Assembly: GCA_017871115.1 (NCBI GenBank)
Contig: JAFCIZ010000006.1
Location: 372,001-436,000 of the forward strand
DNA from: Cunninghamella blakesleeana
Taxonomy: Eukaryota; Mucoromycota; Mucoromycetes; Mucorales; Cunninghamellaceae
Direction of reading: 5' to 3'
Length of the DNA stretch: 64,000 nucleotides
A program made the position numbers and the translations under genes. A model generated the notes under the pieces. The model was not told the origin of the DNA and did not search any database. It saw nothing but the letters and a program-made list of their open reading frames with translations. Position 1 is the first letter of the stretch, and the number at the start of each line of letters is the position of its first letter. This document shows positions 12,990-25,655 of this stretch, piece after piece.

Positions 12990-13035
<46 letters not shown>

Positions 13036-13971
13036 GAAAAATAGAAAAGAGAAAGAAAGAAAATTTTATATTTTTTTTTTAAATTAAACTCCTTTTTTAT
13101 CTACCATTTCCATACTATTGTTTTATATAAATGTTTATTTTTATTTATTTATTTTACCTGCATACATCAATGCCGAAGCATTTTTACTGTCAGTTCCATC
13201 AACATCAATTCTACCATCATCAAGTAATAACTGTATGATATCTGCTTTACCCAAATAACTGGCTAAACATAAAGGAGTGATACCTTTAATTTCATATTGA
13301 GGTGAATCTAATGTTGATACATATAAATTAGGATGCCTTAACAATACACTTTTCATGATATCATAATGACTTTCATGCGTTTGTGAAATTAAATGTAAAT
13401 TTGAAGTATTTATATTTGAAGCATCTAAATCCAATCCATAAATAGCACATATCAAAGCAGTTCTATATAAATCATAAATCATAAACCATAAAGCAAAACA
13501 AATATTTGTTTATCATTATTATTATTCATTATCCATTTTTATCCATTTTTTTTTTTTTCTCATCATCCCCCAAAAAAGATAAATATATATATATATATAT
13601 ATATAAATTTATATATATATTTATATAATCCCCCATGATAACTGTATGTTTCCCCCTTAAAAATTATAATTATATTTCTCTCACCTTCCACGACCATCCT
13701 TTGTATTGATATCAGCACCAGCACTTAATAATAAGCGAACCATATCAATGTGACCTCCAAAAACTGCAATATTTAAAGGTCGGGTTTGGTATTCTTGATC
13801 TGATTGAAGTTTTGTTAATAATTCAGGCTGTGAAGCTATATTAGGTGGTATGACAGGCGTATATGTATTTTTTGCATTCCATATAATAGGACTATTGACA
13901 TCTATTCCTGATTGTATTAATTGCCTAGCTATTTCTAGATTATTTTGAGACACTGCAACTAAAAACTCCAT
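8484..13971 (-). CDS. Large ankyrin-repeat and coiled-coil protein
   Basis: Six exons join in frame: 13685-13971, 13158-13462, 12824-12987, 11666-12752, 8904-11574 and 8484-8790. They give 1,606 residues. Ankyrin repeats lie at about 1-100 (RPLNIAVFGGHIDMVRLLLS), 150-230 (ITPLCLASYLGKADIIQLLL), 355-405 (TALHHLARIG) and 545-612 (GNTPLHFAAEFG). They are interrupted by an Asn run near 457-477. Exon 5 is rich in heptad-like, Glu/Leu-rich coiled coil, broken by Asn runs and a His run. The C-terminus is Ser/Arg-rich. No catalytic domain, membrane segment or lipid-binding domain is visible. I do not recognise the family; a scaffold or cortical/cytoskeletal role is possible but unproven. The long intergenic stretch upstream separates it from its neighbours. 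Confidence 0.8.
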
Positions 13972-15331
13972 TGGTTCATTAATATTATTAATAAATCAGT
14001 TTAAAAAATAAATAAAAATACTAATAGAGCGAGACTATGAATAAATTAAATGAGTGATAAAAGAAAAAGAAAAGTAAAGGAAAAAGAGAGAAAAAAAAAA
14101 AAATAAAATTTGCTCTAAAAATTCAAGAAAAAAAAGGAGAGCAAAAAAAAACCGGCAACCGACGAAGTTGTTTTTTTTAAAGTACCGATTGGGTGTGCAC
14201 ACACCTTTTGTCAAACCCATTTAAAAAAAAAAAAATTAACATACCGAATCCTTTTTATTATTTATTTTACCAATCAAATACACTATGAGAATATTATTGT
14301 GTAATATAACTAACAAAACCTCAGTCATATTTGTTGATCATTTTACTATTATATATATATATATAATTAAATATATATTTATATAAGTTTATGAATAGAA
14401 ACGTATGTATATATATTTTTTTTTCATGAATCTGATTTTATGATAAAAGCGAACGTTTGTGTAATAAAGGTTAATATGTTTTTATATATACATATATAGC
14501 TAAAATAGATAATTATAATAGTTGTACCATTTATAATATAATAATACTAATAACAATAGTGTTGATAAGGGTAATAATAACAATAATATTGACAATAATA
14601 TTGATAGTAATAATAATAATACTAATTATAATTATAACAATTATAATAATAATAATTATAATAATAATAGTAATAATAATAATAGTAATAATTATAATAA
14701 TAATGATTTTAATAATTATAATAATAATAATAATTATAATAATAATAATAATAACAATAATAATAATAATTATGATAAAAGTTTATTTTTATATATTTCT
14801 AAAACCATAATGATATACTCACTCTATACACTATTTTTATATATACAAACTCCGTTGGTTATCTTGGAAAAATAGAAAAAAAAAAAGTGCATAAATTATT
14901 ATTTAATAACTACTGGTAATAATACTAATAATCAACCATTTTACAGATTACATAATTTTGTTGATAATAATAGTAAAAAGATCAATAGTTTTTTAAATAT
15001 ATCATTTAGAAAATAGCATATTATTATCAAGTCCTATGTAAAATAAAAAAATATATATTCTTTTTTTTATTTGTTTATTTATATAAACTTTAGATGATAA
15101 GATAGTGTTTATCAATAAAACTATATTCATATCGGTTTTAGTTATATTTCTTGGTAATTCATATTATTATAATTGAGTAAATAGATCTGTACGTAGAATA
15201 TAAACTAAAAAAACAAAGAAATATTTTCCCTCTCTTCTCCCGCTCTCCCCTTAAAAAAAGTAAAAAAGCAAACCTTAATCACTTAATATCTAATAAATAA
15301 CATAAATAAATAAATAATATTTATGTATGTA

Positions 15332-15381
<50 letters not shown>

Positions 15382-15569
15382 TAATGTTAAAGCAAAGAAT
15401 TAAGAATTGTAGCACAAACCTTGTGTATTTATTTCATGTCACTTTGTTTTTTTTCATATAAACTTTATTTTATAAAACAAGAAAGTCCGACCGCTTTTTC
15501 TTTTTTAAATAATTATTTTCTAGTACTTTTTTTTTTTTTCTTCTTCCTTTCCGATTTTTTTTTTTTAAA

Positions 15570-15600
<31 letters not shown>

Positions 15601-15618
15601 ATATAAAAAATACATATT
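13972..15618. repeat. AT-rich intergenic region with long AAT-type microsatellite
   Basis: No gene seen. An ACCGGCAACCGAC patch near 14150 lies about 180 bases upstream of the ankyrin gene start. From about 14559 to 14780 the sequence is an imperfect trinucleotide tract (AAT with AAC and ATT variants); its apparent poly-Ile reading frame is an artefact of this repeat. TA arrays followed by (AAT)n occur at about 15326-15381, and a TA array at 15580-15600 ends just before the next gene. Confidence 0.7.
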
Positions 15619-16120
15619 ATGGCAACTATGAATACCAAATCTATACCTTTCAATAATATGTCACAATGGTAAAATAAATTAGAATTGAAAAAAAGTAAAT
15701 TCTCTTTGTAATATTCTAATTTAAACATATATTCTGTTTTCTGTTATTATATTTCAGTTTTGAAGCTTGGAAAAAAACAAATGAAAAAGGAGTAACTATA
15801 TTATCTAGTATCGACCTCGATAACATTAAGGACACTACTTTAAAAGAGTTGGACATTGTTTTAATAGATAGTAAAGTATTATAAAATACAATATTTTGTA
15901 CATGTTGAAAAACTAATCATAAACACCTGTTGATGCATTTTATTTTATATTTATTAGTGAGAAAAGCGTTACAAGCTATGCACGAACTATATGATAAAGT
16001 AGATAAAGATAATGAAAAAATAAGTCTTTATAAACAATGTGTAAATATGTTTGAACAAGAATATATGGTTAAGGTAATATATTTACAATAATAATAAAAT
16101 AAGAGCTGGTTATGTATATG

Positions 16121-16151
<31 letters not shown>

Positions 16152-16340
16152 GTATGAATGTATGAATATATATTTAATTGAAAGATTTATCATATATATA
16201 TATGTGTGTGTTTAAAGGAATCTATACGGTCAGTAGTACGCGAGTCTGGATTTATGTCAAAGCAACAATTAACCGGAAGTATAGCCCTTTGGAAAGCGGA
16301 AGCTTATTTGGATGATGATGTTTTAAAACAATTATCTTAA
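15619..16340 (+). CDS. Small CINP-like protein (CDK2-interacting protein family, tentative)
   Basis: Four short exons (15619-15668, 15758-15870, 15958-16073, 16218-16340) join in frame to 133 residues. The order of features resembles CINP, a partner of replication kinases and of the SPATA5-type AAA ATPase complex: an N-terminal FEAWKKTNEKGVTILSSID, a middle helical part, then YMVKESIRSVVRESG and LTGSIALWKAEAYLDDDVL. Human CINP is about 212 residues and has a longer middle region. All four exons have consensus splice ends, and the frame stays open only when spliced, which supports a real gene. It is well separated from PIGA downstream. The family call rests on remembered pattern similarity and needs a profile search; an unrelated small coiled-coil protein is the alternative. 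Confidence 0.5.
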
Positions 16341-17604
16341 TATATATATATATATATATGTATATGTGTATGTATTTATATATATATATATATGTATGTG
16401 TGTGTATGTATATAATTTTTATTATTTTTATTATTTTTTATTTTTTTTTGTGTGCATATATTCCCTATTCCTTCCCCAAAAACTTTTTGTAATTATTTAT
16501 AAATAAAAATAAACTTTTTCATACCATTAATATAGTTACACAATAAAAAAATACTAAATTTTCATATGAGGTTTCTCTTATGAAAAACTTGTTTGATTTC
16601 ATTTTATTTAATATATATATATATTTTTTTTTAAGAGTAAATATATTGACTTGTAAAATAGAGATTAGATACATAACCAATTGTATAATGAATAAAGAGT
16701 AAAATAATAACAATAATATTAACTATATGTTTCAATGGAAAAAATTTAAATTATTCAAAAATAAAATAGTGTATGTTTCAAGTCTATTAATTAAATCTGA
16801 TCATATATATATATATATATATGATCATTTAGAAATAGCTCTGGAGACGGTTTCTAGAAATTCATATAATAATAATCCCAACTATGAAAACAAAATCAAA
16901 TAAAAAATAAACATTTATAATCCATTTAATACTGTTTTATTTTATATTTAATGAACTACTTGTATTGTTCTTATCTTTAATTAATCATTGCTCTTACTAA
17001 TGCAAGAATTATTCATGGGCTAAGCTATATTCATAAAGGGTTAATTTTTATAAAATCGGTTCCCTCCGTTTATATAAATAGAACCTTTTTTAAACACTGG
17101 TAATAATTAAAAAATTACATATATATACAATTTTACCTTTTTCTTTCTTATATATGCTATATATATTCCCAACTAGTAACACTATGTGATTTAGTTGTTT
17201 ATTTTTGATATACCTACATGTAAATATTCTTTATTATGTATTATAATAAAACATATTATGACAACAATAACAATAACAATAACAATAAAAACAATAATAA
17301 TAATAAACATTTCATATAAATAATGTATGTTGGTATTCATAAAATAATTTAATATTGAAAAAAAAAATCGGCTCTTCAAAAATAAAAAAAATGATCTTCA
17401 TTTTTTTTTTTCTCTGAATTTTTTTTTTTACCCTTTTTTCTCTCTCTGAATTTTTTTTTCCCTTCAATACTATTTTATGCTTTATAATGTTTGGTATGTC
17501 AACTGAATAAAATAATACAAGATAAAATAAAAACTTGTGAACACATATAGAAATGATTTGTTTATATATCCGTATATATATTATACCATTATAATTTATA
17601 TAGT
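16341..17604. other. AT-rich intergenic region with TA arrays and a palindrome
   Basis: No gene seen. TA/TG dinucleotide arrays lie just after the CINP-like stop (16341-16412). A palindrome (TGATCA, TA array, TGATCA) lies at about 16798-16828. A small hairpin (ggttc/gaacc) near 17058-17085 is followed by a T run. Confidence 0.5.
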
Positions 17605-18517
17605 ATGGTATCAGATTTCTTCTATCCTAATTTTGGAGGTGTAGAAAGTCATTTATTTTTACTCTCACAACAACTTATTCAACGTGGACATAAAGTAACA
17701 CTGTTATATATAAATAAAAACAAGTGTATAAATATATATATTTATATTCAATCAACATCATCTAAACAGCCTTAATTATATTTATTTATTTATTTATTTA
17801 TTTTATATTCATACTTGTAAAAGGTCATTATTATTACACATGCGTATGGAAATCGTAAGGGTGTGCGTTATCTTACTAATGGGTTAAAAGTTTATTATAT
17901 ACCAACAATGGTGATTTATGCCGAAGCTACTCTTCCAACCATTTATGGCTTTTTCCCATTATTTAGAAACATTATTATCCGTGAATCGATTGATATAGTT
18001 CATGGTCATGGTGCTTTCTCTGCTTTATGTCACGAAGCCATCCTTCATAGTAAAACAATGGGTATCAAGGCTTGTTTTACTGATCATTCATTATTTGGAT
18101 TTGCTGATGCTAGTTCAATTTTAACAAATAAATTATTAAAATTTACTCTCAGTGATGTTGATCATGTTATTTGCGTCTCTCATACAAGGTAAAAAATAAT
18201 AATAATAATAATAATAATAATAGAGCGTGTTTAAAGGGTGTATATATATATATATATATATATGAGTGTGTATGAGCATATTGACGTATTTTTAATCTAT
18301 ATACATTAAAAAAACTATATACATGTACTCATCTATATATATATAGTAAGGAAAATACTGTGCTTCGTGCTGCATTATCACCAAGAAATGTTTCTGTTAT
18401 ACCCAATGCTGTAGTCGCCTCTCAATTCTTACCTGATCCTTCCGCTGCTGATCCAAATTGGAGTAAGTTGTGCATATTAATATAAAAATATATTTAATTT
18501 TTAGTTAATCATTTCAT

Positions 18518-18558
<41 letters not shown>

Positions 18559-19748
18559 TGATGTTTTTATTTGGATATAGTTACTATTGTTGTTATCAGT
18601 CGTTTAGTATACCGAAAAGGTGTTGATTTACTTGTGGCTGTGATACCTAGAATATGTGAAATGCACAAAAATATTCGATTTATTATTGGTAAATAAAATA
18701 AAATAGAATAAATAAATAATCATATATACTCATGATCAGTGAAAATAAATAAATAAATAAATAGGTGGTGATGGGCCTAAAAGGATTGATTTGGAACAAA
18801 TGCGTGAAAAACATTTATTACAAGATCGCGTAATATTACTGGGACCTGTGAAACATCATCAAGTTAGAAATGTATTGATTCAAGGAAATATTTTTTTAAA
18901 TACAAGTTTAACAGAAGCTTTTTGTATTGCTATTGTCGAAGCTGCTTGTGCTGGGTAAGCAATAAATATAAACAAAAACAATAATAAAGTGATACAATGG
19001 ATATAAATAATAATAAGAGTAATTATAACAATAATTATTTTATTTACTGATTAAACTATATATATATATTTATATTACATTTATTTTTTAAATAGGTTAC
19101 TAGTTGTAAGTACTAAAGTAGGTGGTGTACCAGAAGTTTTACCGAGCCATATGATCAATTATGCTATGCCAGAAGAAGATGGTAATATAAATATATATAT
19201 ATATATATATAAACATAATTGGATAATTTTTTTTTTTTTAAAAAAAAAACAAGATTAAATTTTTGTGTTATTCATTATATAAATAGATTTAATTATTGCA
19301 TTATCGAAGGCATTACATATGATTCGTTATAATAAAGTGGACCCAAGTAAATTTAATGATGAATTGAAAGATATGTATAGTTGGTCTAATGTTACTGAAC
19401 GAACAGAAAAAGTAAAATATAATATCAATTCTGAAACTTGAAAGGATTATATATGATCTTTATTTATTTATTTATTTATTTTAGGTCTATGAATTAATAT
19501 TTCAAACTCAAGTTTCACCTTTAATTGAAAGATTACGACGTTATTATGGTTGTGGATTATATGCTGGAAAAATATTTTGTATGGTCATAGCACTGGATTA
19601 TTTATTTTGGGTCTTTTTGGAATTTATATTTCCTCGTAACGCTATTGAATTAGCCATCACTTTTCCATATGAACTTTATCGTAAACAAGTGAACCGACAA
19701 CAAGACTGTCACAGCAATATAGATGACAATTCAATAAAAAAAAATTAA
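17605..19748 (+). CDS. PIGA: Phosphatidylinositol N-acetylglucosaminyltransferase catalytic subunit
   Basis: PIGA/Gpi3 transfers GlcNAc from UDP-GlcNAc to phosphatidylinositol on the ER membrane, the first step of GPI-anchor synthesis. Eight exons (17605-17694, 17824-18188, 18347-18462, 18581-18688, 18765-18954, 19096-19181, 19287-19411, 19485-19748) join to 447 residues. The start [18 protein letters not shown] matches the family core directly; no longer N-terminus could be built. GT4 hallmarks are visible: [48 protein letters not shown], and the EX7E motif in [14 protein letters not shown]-terminal membrane segment lies near [19 protein letters not shown]. Length is close to the usual 450-485. 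It converges on the next gene with a spacer of 267 bases. Confidence 0.95.
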
Positions 19749-20015
19749 AATAGTAATAATAATACATTTATACTCTTCAAAACTCGATTCCCTTTTTTAT
19801 TATTATTACTATTATTATTAATATTACTATTATTATTATTATTATTATTATTGCGTAAGTTATAAAACACATATACACACATATATATACATGTATAAAA
19901 TAAAGAAAAAATTATATAAATAATTAATAATTATATCATTTATATATATATATATATATAAAGTTAAAAGTTTTTATTTTTTTTGTGAAACATATAAATA
20001 AATATAAACTTTATT

Positions 20016-20957
20016 TCAAATAGTTATTTGTTGCATCAGCATTTCAAGATGATCCATTGTATAAGTATTTATAGATAAAGAAGTAGAAGAGGGGGAAGAA
20101 GAAGAAAAAGGAAGAGAAGGTAAATCAAGGGAAGAATAGGATGATTTTGATTTAGCAGCATGGTAAGCATTAATACCCGTCATGAATAATGTTTGCCATT
20201 CCAATCCTTCATTAACAGTTGATAAAGAGGTAGCCCACTGCTGAATCATTTTGCTCGATGAAAACCAAGGGGAATGTATTAGCGTGTGATCTATTGTCAT
20301 ATCTGATTGAATTTGAATGATATGATTTAATTGAATTTGAATAGGGCGAATATTATTATTATTATAAAAAAAATGTGAAGGATGGGGTTTATTGTGATTG
20401 TGATTGTTGTATTGATTTAAAATAAAAAGAATCATTTTTTCCATATCTAATAATAAATGAATAGGATAAGGATGATGTGGTGAATAATGCTGATCCCAAC
20501 AATATTCTAATAAAGTTATAAAAGCATGATCTAATAGGATTGACGGTGAAGTAGAAGTGGAAGAAGGAGAAGCGAATGGTGGTAATGGCGATAACAATAA
20601 AATAGAAGAAGTGGATAAATGGGGCGACGATAAAATATATGAGGGTGAGGATGAGGATGAGGGTGGAAGAAATGCTGAGTCGTTTTCAATATTTGGAAAA
20701 TGATTGTGATTATTATGATTATGATTATTATTATTTTTTAAAATCACCATAGGTGCAGGAAGTCGACTTATATCTTCAATCACTTCAATTAAAGCTTCAT
20801 AATCTCTACAATATCTCGGTTCCTTTTTATTTTCAATTCTTTCTAATTCCCTTGCTATCCATTCATCCACGGTAAACATTTTTCCTTCAATATCATCATT
20901 AATATGATACTGATTATAAGATATCATATTTTGTTGTATATCTGTAGTAGGTTCCAT
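20016..20957 (-). CDS. Unrecognised single-exon protein
   Basis: An intronless 313-residue reading frame that I do not recognise. The N-terminus is acidic and well mixed (FTVDEWIARELERIENKKE, then DYEALIEVIEDISRLP). The middle has an Asn/His run and Ser/Pro-rich stretches. Short hydrophobic helices follow (HAFITLLEYCWDQ, LLLDMEKMILFILNQY), and then a tail with SLSTVNEGLEWQTLFMTGINAYHAAK. There is no signal peptide or clear membrane span. The balanced amino-acid use outside the repeats and the TA-rich flanks favour a real gene, but no family can be named. It is tail-to-tail with PIGA. Confidence 0.6.
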   Translation of the reverse strand: MEPTTDIQQNMISYNQYHINDDIEGKMFTVDEWIARELERIENKKEPRYCRDYEALIEVIEDISRLPAPMVILKNNNNHNHNNHNHFPNIENDSAFLPPSSSSSPSYILSSPHLSTSSILLLSPLPPFASPSSTSTSPSILLDHAFITLLEYCWDQHYSPHHPYPIHLLLDMEKMILFILNQYNNHNHNKPHPSHFFYNNNNIRPIQIQLNHIIQIQSDMTIDHTLIHSPWFSSSKMIQQWATSLSTVNEGLEWQTLFMTGINAYHAAKSKSSYSSLDLPSLPFSSSSPSSTSLSINTYTMDHLEMLMQQITI

Positions 20958-21507
20958 TTCTTTTTTTTTTTTTTTAATAAAAAATATTACACAAATTAGT
21001 TTATACGTTTAAAAAAAAGAATAATAAATAGTAAAGTAAATGAGGGTATTATATATATGAATATAAAAAAATAGACTTGTAAAAATTAGTATTATAAAAA
21101 AATAAAAAAAATAAGGATAAAAAAGAAATTAAAAGGAAATTGGAAAAAGGACCTTTTTAATCGCTTTTAATTATTTATATGTACAAAGAAAGTAAAAAAA
21201 AAAAAAAGGATAGAATATATATATATATATATATATATATGCGTGTGTAGACGAAGGAGAATAAATGAAAGAAAGGAAAAAAAATAAAAAGGAAAAAAAG
21301 AAAGCACTAAATTTATTTCATTTTTTTTTTTTTTTTTTTTTAAATTCTATTTATGCAAATTCAAGCTCAGGTTGCTACGGCTTGTTTTTATGATTAAGCT
21401 TGGCCATTTTAGCTCACAAAGCCTATTCGTTCCTTTGTAAAGTTTAGATTCTGTAATTTTTTTTTATATTATATACTTGTATAATATAAATTTATATAGA
21501 TGAGATG

Positions 21508-21541
<34 letters not shown>

Positions 21542-22509
21542 AATATATATATAATGTAGTAGCTTATTTTTTATTCGTTAATTTTTTTTAAATTGTTACA
21601 ATCCTTTATATATACATCTCATCTATATAAATTTACTTTAAAAAAAGCTTTATAGAAATTGCCATATTTGTAGAGGAAATTTTCTTGATCAAAAATGGTA
21701 ATTCCAGTGAGTGTTTTTTTGGAAAATTAAAATACATGTATATTTTATATTGTTTTTGCGCTCTCATAATATTATCCTTTTTGAAATAGAGATTGTCAAT
21801 CATCCTATTATTAATATTCATAATATAAACATATAGGCAGGTTGAAACGAAATAAATGGCAAAAACAAAAACAAAAAAAAAAAAAAAGGCGCTTATATAC
21901 TTATTTTTGGGATCTGCTTTGGAAAAAAAAAAAAAAAAACTTCAATGTTTGGCTTGTGTGTATGACATTTTTATATCGTACAATATGTAAAGCTTTTATG
22001 TATAAACTTGGGAACGTATCACTTTTTTTTTTTTGGTTTTTATATTTAGGTTAATAGTATACCTTATTCAATTTCCTAAGCATATTTATATATATAGTTA
22101 AAAAAAATACGTACCTAAAAAAAATCATTTATAGACTTTATATCATCTCAATGACTTTGAAATACGTATGCATAACAACATGATATATTATTCGTTTTTG
22201 TTATTGTCACATGAATGAAATAATAAAAGTAATTCCTGTTTTCTTTTTATTTTAGTGAGTATATAAATTACTTTGACATCAAACAAAATAGGTAACATGA
22301 GTAAAACTTTTGTATAAATGATTATCCGAACTACAGTGGTTTTTAATCTATTTCATCTTTATCTAAATGTGTTACCTTTTTTTAACAAAGATAGTTCACA
22401 TCAAAGCCACGAATTTTCTATATCAAGATTCATAATTATTTATTTTACTTTATTATAATTTCTTTTTGTTAAATAAGTGTATATATATATATATATATAT
22501 ATATAATAT
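20958..22509. other. Intergenic region with a long-arm inverted repeat
   Basis: No gene seen. Homopurine and T tracts fill the first 400 bases. A less AT-rich patch lies at 21354-21450. Inverted repeat arms at about 21485-21512 and 21605-21634 share TATATAGATGAGATGTATA and its complement, separated by about 90 bases that include TA arrays. Another TA array (22480-22506) ends against the PPWD1 stop. Confidence 0.5.
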
Positions 22510-23757
22510 CTATCGAATTTCAATATTGACAATTTTAACATCATCATAAGGTTTATCATCTTTGTTGGTCTTTTTTTGTTCTATTGAATGAATTACGTCC
22601 ATACCAGCTGTTGCTCTTCCAAAAATCGTATGTTTATTGTCTAACCATGGCTAATATACCAAAAAAAAAATAAAAAAAAAAAAAAAAATAGATAAATAAA
22701 AAAGGTTAGAAAAATAAATAAATTTTTCAAGTTTCAATGATAAAATATAAATAATAATAATAAAACACTTACAGTCGGTACTACAGTGATAAAGAATTGA
22801 CTAGCATTGGTATTAGGGCCAGCATTTGCCATACTAAGAGTATAAGGGCGATCATGTTTAACATCTTTACTTATTTCATCTTCAAAATCATGTCCCCAAA
22901 TAGAATCGCCACCAGTACCATCACCTAGTTTTTTTTTTTTAAAAATAAATAAATAAATAAATATATGTAGATCATATATAAACAATTTTCTTTATTTTAT
23001 TCTTACCAAAGGGACACCCAGTTTGAAGCATGAAACCTTTGATAACACGATGGAAAATTAAATTATCATAATATCCATTTTTTGCGTGGGTGACAAAATT
23101 TTCCACAGCCTTTGGTGCAACATCAGGGAAAAGGCGAAGGTAAATATCACCCATAGTGGTACGTAGCACAGCTTGCGTTCCTAATACTTGCTTTCTTTCT
23201 TGAGTAGCTGCAACAGTTTGTTCTTCTCTTGATGGTTTTTCATTAAATACATCACGATCTCCTTTTTGAGTATCATCACTATAAAAAATAATAATAAGCA
23301 TAATAATCTTTAATATTTTTTTTATATTTAAGGTTTATTATTATTATGAAACTTACGTATATGGATCACGACGTGTAAACATAAAAAATCGATTTCTTTT
23401 AAAGGCTGTGCAAAATAAAGTTGGATCTAAAGTTTCTCTTTCTTTAATTACCGCATTTTCGGAAGCTGCCATGGCTAAAGTGTAAACTCCTTTTTTTCTT
23501 GGTGCACCTTGATATACCTTCATATTTAAAAATCGATGTGTTTCTGATTTACCTATCAGTCGTACTACTTTATTGGTGAGAAGATTTACAACTATTAAAA
23601 ATAAAAAAGTTTTAAAGTATATTAGAAAAAAAAATTTTTTTGTTTCTTTTTTTTTTTTTCTACTTCTTCTTCTTTACATTTAATGCCCAATAATGTTGCA
23701 TATATTACAAAGTTTCCACTTTCATCAAAAACTATAAATAAACGAATAAATATCAGT

Positions 23758-23798
<41 letters not shown>

Positions 23799-24494
23799 TT
23801 AAAAAAAAGCTACTTGTTATTTCCATCTTATTCTTTGTATCTATTACTCACCAGCATTTACAGTTTGAGATTGTTGTGTTTTTTCTAATTCTTTATCAAC
23901 AGCCAAACGACGACCAAACTCCATATCATCTAATTTATATATAGTAGTTCCTGCCTAAATAAAATAAAAATAAAAAATCATAATAAAGCATTATAAATAA
24001 ATAATTGGCTAATTGTAATTACGTATACACATATGTATTAAAATCAATATGGTTTTTATTTTTACCTGTTGCATTTCACTAATTGTCTGTAAACTTTCAT
24101 CATACTTTCTATACATTTTACCAGAAGAAAATTTAAATACACGTACTTGGCGATCAGGGAAACTCATGGTTACGAATTGGGATTCATCGGGTGAAAAGCT
24201 GATACATGTAGGAATAGATTTACACTATGTTGATATAAAATGTAAATAAGTATCATCAATTCTTGCGTATATTGTAAAGTTTATTTATTACCTTTCTAAA
24301 TTCATAAAGATCTGTTTGTGATTTCATTTCAAAGTCTAGGTTGGTAGGTAATTCAAAAGGTTCTTCAGGTGACCAATATTCAACCATTCCAAGCGCATCT
24401 ACAGATACTACACAATTATATCTTGAATTGTACTATATAAATATATACATATGGATAATATTTCTTTTAATCATCAAACCACACCCTCTTATAA

Positions 24495-24526
<32 letters not shown>

Positions 24527-25655
24527 ACAGATGTTTTACCTTTATGATATGGACTGGGCTTGCATGCATTTTTGAAATAGTATGTAAAGGCTTATCATCG
24601 GCTTGTCCATCATAGATATGAATATTTGACGTTTCTACTTCAGATCTAATTAAAATATAAAGAAAAATCATATATTTATTAATTTACAAAGCTCTATGGT
24701 TGATTATATTTTATTTATTCATTTATTCATTTACACTGCCACTAATGGTTGTGCTTGCCCTTTTTGATGAATCCAGCACACACTTTTAGGTTTGTAGCCA
24801 AGTTTAATCATATTAATCATATCTATTATTATCAAGTATATTTGCATTAACATTCATGTATATCTTTTTAAAGTAATAAAAACAAAATAAAATAGCTTTA
24901 TATAGTTACCAAAATTTGTTACATCGTATATTTTTAATGCCATATCGTCAGAAATAGTTGCTAAAAGTTCATGATCTGCTGAAAGAGAAATACCGGTAAT
25001 GCCTGATACATGCGATCTATAATGTTTCACAAACTCTATACCAGTTGCTGTCTTTTTCCAGAATTTAAGATGACCATCGTTTGAAGTTGTAATAATAAAA
25101 TCGTTACTAGATATATATAAAAAAAAAGGAGGAACGCGATAAAAATTATCAAAATATTAGTATTGCTTTTATTTTTAGTTTATACGAATAAATCTACATG
25201 TTATATACAACCTACTTTGTTACTTCAATAAATCCAAGTGTATCTCGATGCATATAACTTTTTTCATACATATCAGCTGAAGGTAAATTGTCCAAGTAGA
25301 GCTTTTCGTGAGGTAATACTATTAAAAATAAATAATAAAATATTAAATACATGTATATTGAGGGAAAAAAAAAGTCATAAACATTTATAATAGACAAGTA
25401 TCAAAAAATAAAAACTTGATTATTTCTTTTTACCTCTCTTCTTTTTCTTTTTTACTTCACCATCAGTAGGTGGTAACATGGGACCAATGTCATCTATATA
25501 TAAATCAAAATTACTATTTTTAATCGACTAAATACTAAATATATATATATGAACATCTTGTATTATTTACCTTCATCTGATTCAGCATTAGATCCATCTA
25601 AAGATCTTTTTCTATTTATTATTTCCGGCGATTGGATATCGTTATTGGAAGACAT
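22510..25655 (-). CDS. PPWD1: WD40-repeat spliceosomal peptidyl-prolyl isomerase
   Basis: PPWD1 is a nuclear cyclophilin associated with late spliceosomes. Fourteen exons join in frame to 631 residues, against about 646 in animals: 25571-25655, 25434-25493, 25216-25318, 24910-25106, 24735-24822, 24540-24645, 24292-24432, 24066-24224, 23852-23954, 23678-23731, 23357-23591, 23007-23278, 22773-22924 and 22510-22650. Seven-bladed WD40 signals run from about 65 to 410 ([22 protein letters not shown]). The cyclophilin domain lies at about 480-631 and keeps the active-site pattern [27 protein letters not shown] and [10 protein letters not shown], including the catalytic Arg and the Trp that confers cyclosporin sensitivity. 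An AGCCGGAG element and a TATAAAAG lie about 100 bases upstream of the start. It is one of the most intron-dense genes here. Confidence 0.95.

Noticed and set aside
14559..14810. An 83-codon plus-strand frame rich in Ile
   Set aside because: It is a reading of an imperfect AAT/ATT microsatellite with no normal protein composition.
21354..21450. Less AT-rich patch considered as a tRNA or snoRNA gene
   Set aside because: No cloverleaf, internal promoter boxes or C/D or H/ACA motifs could be found.
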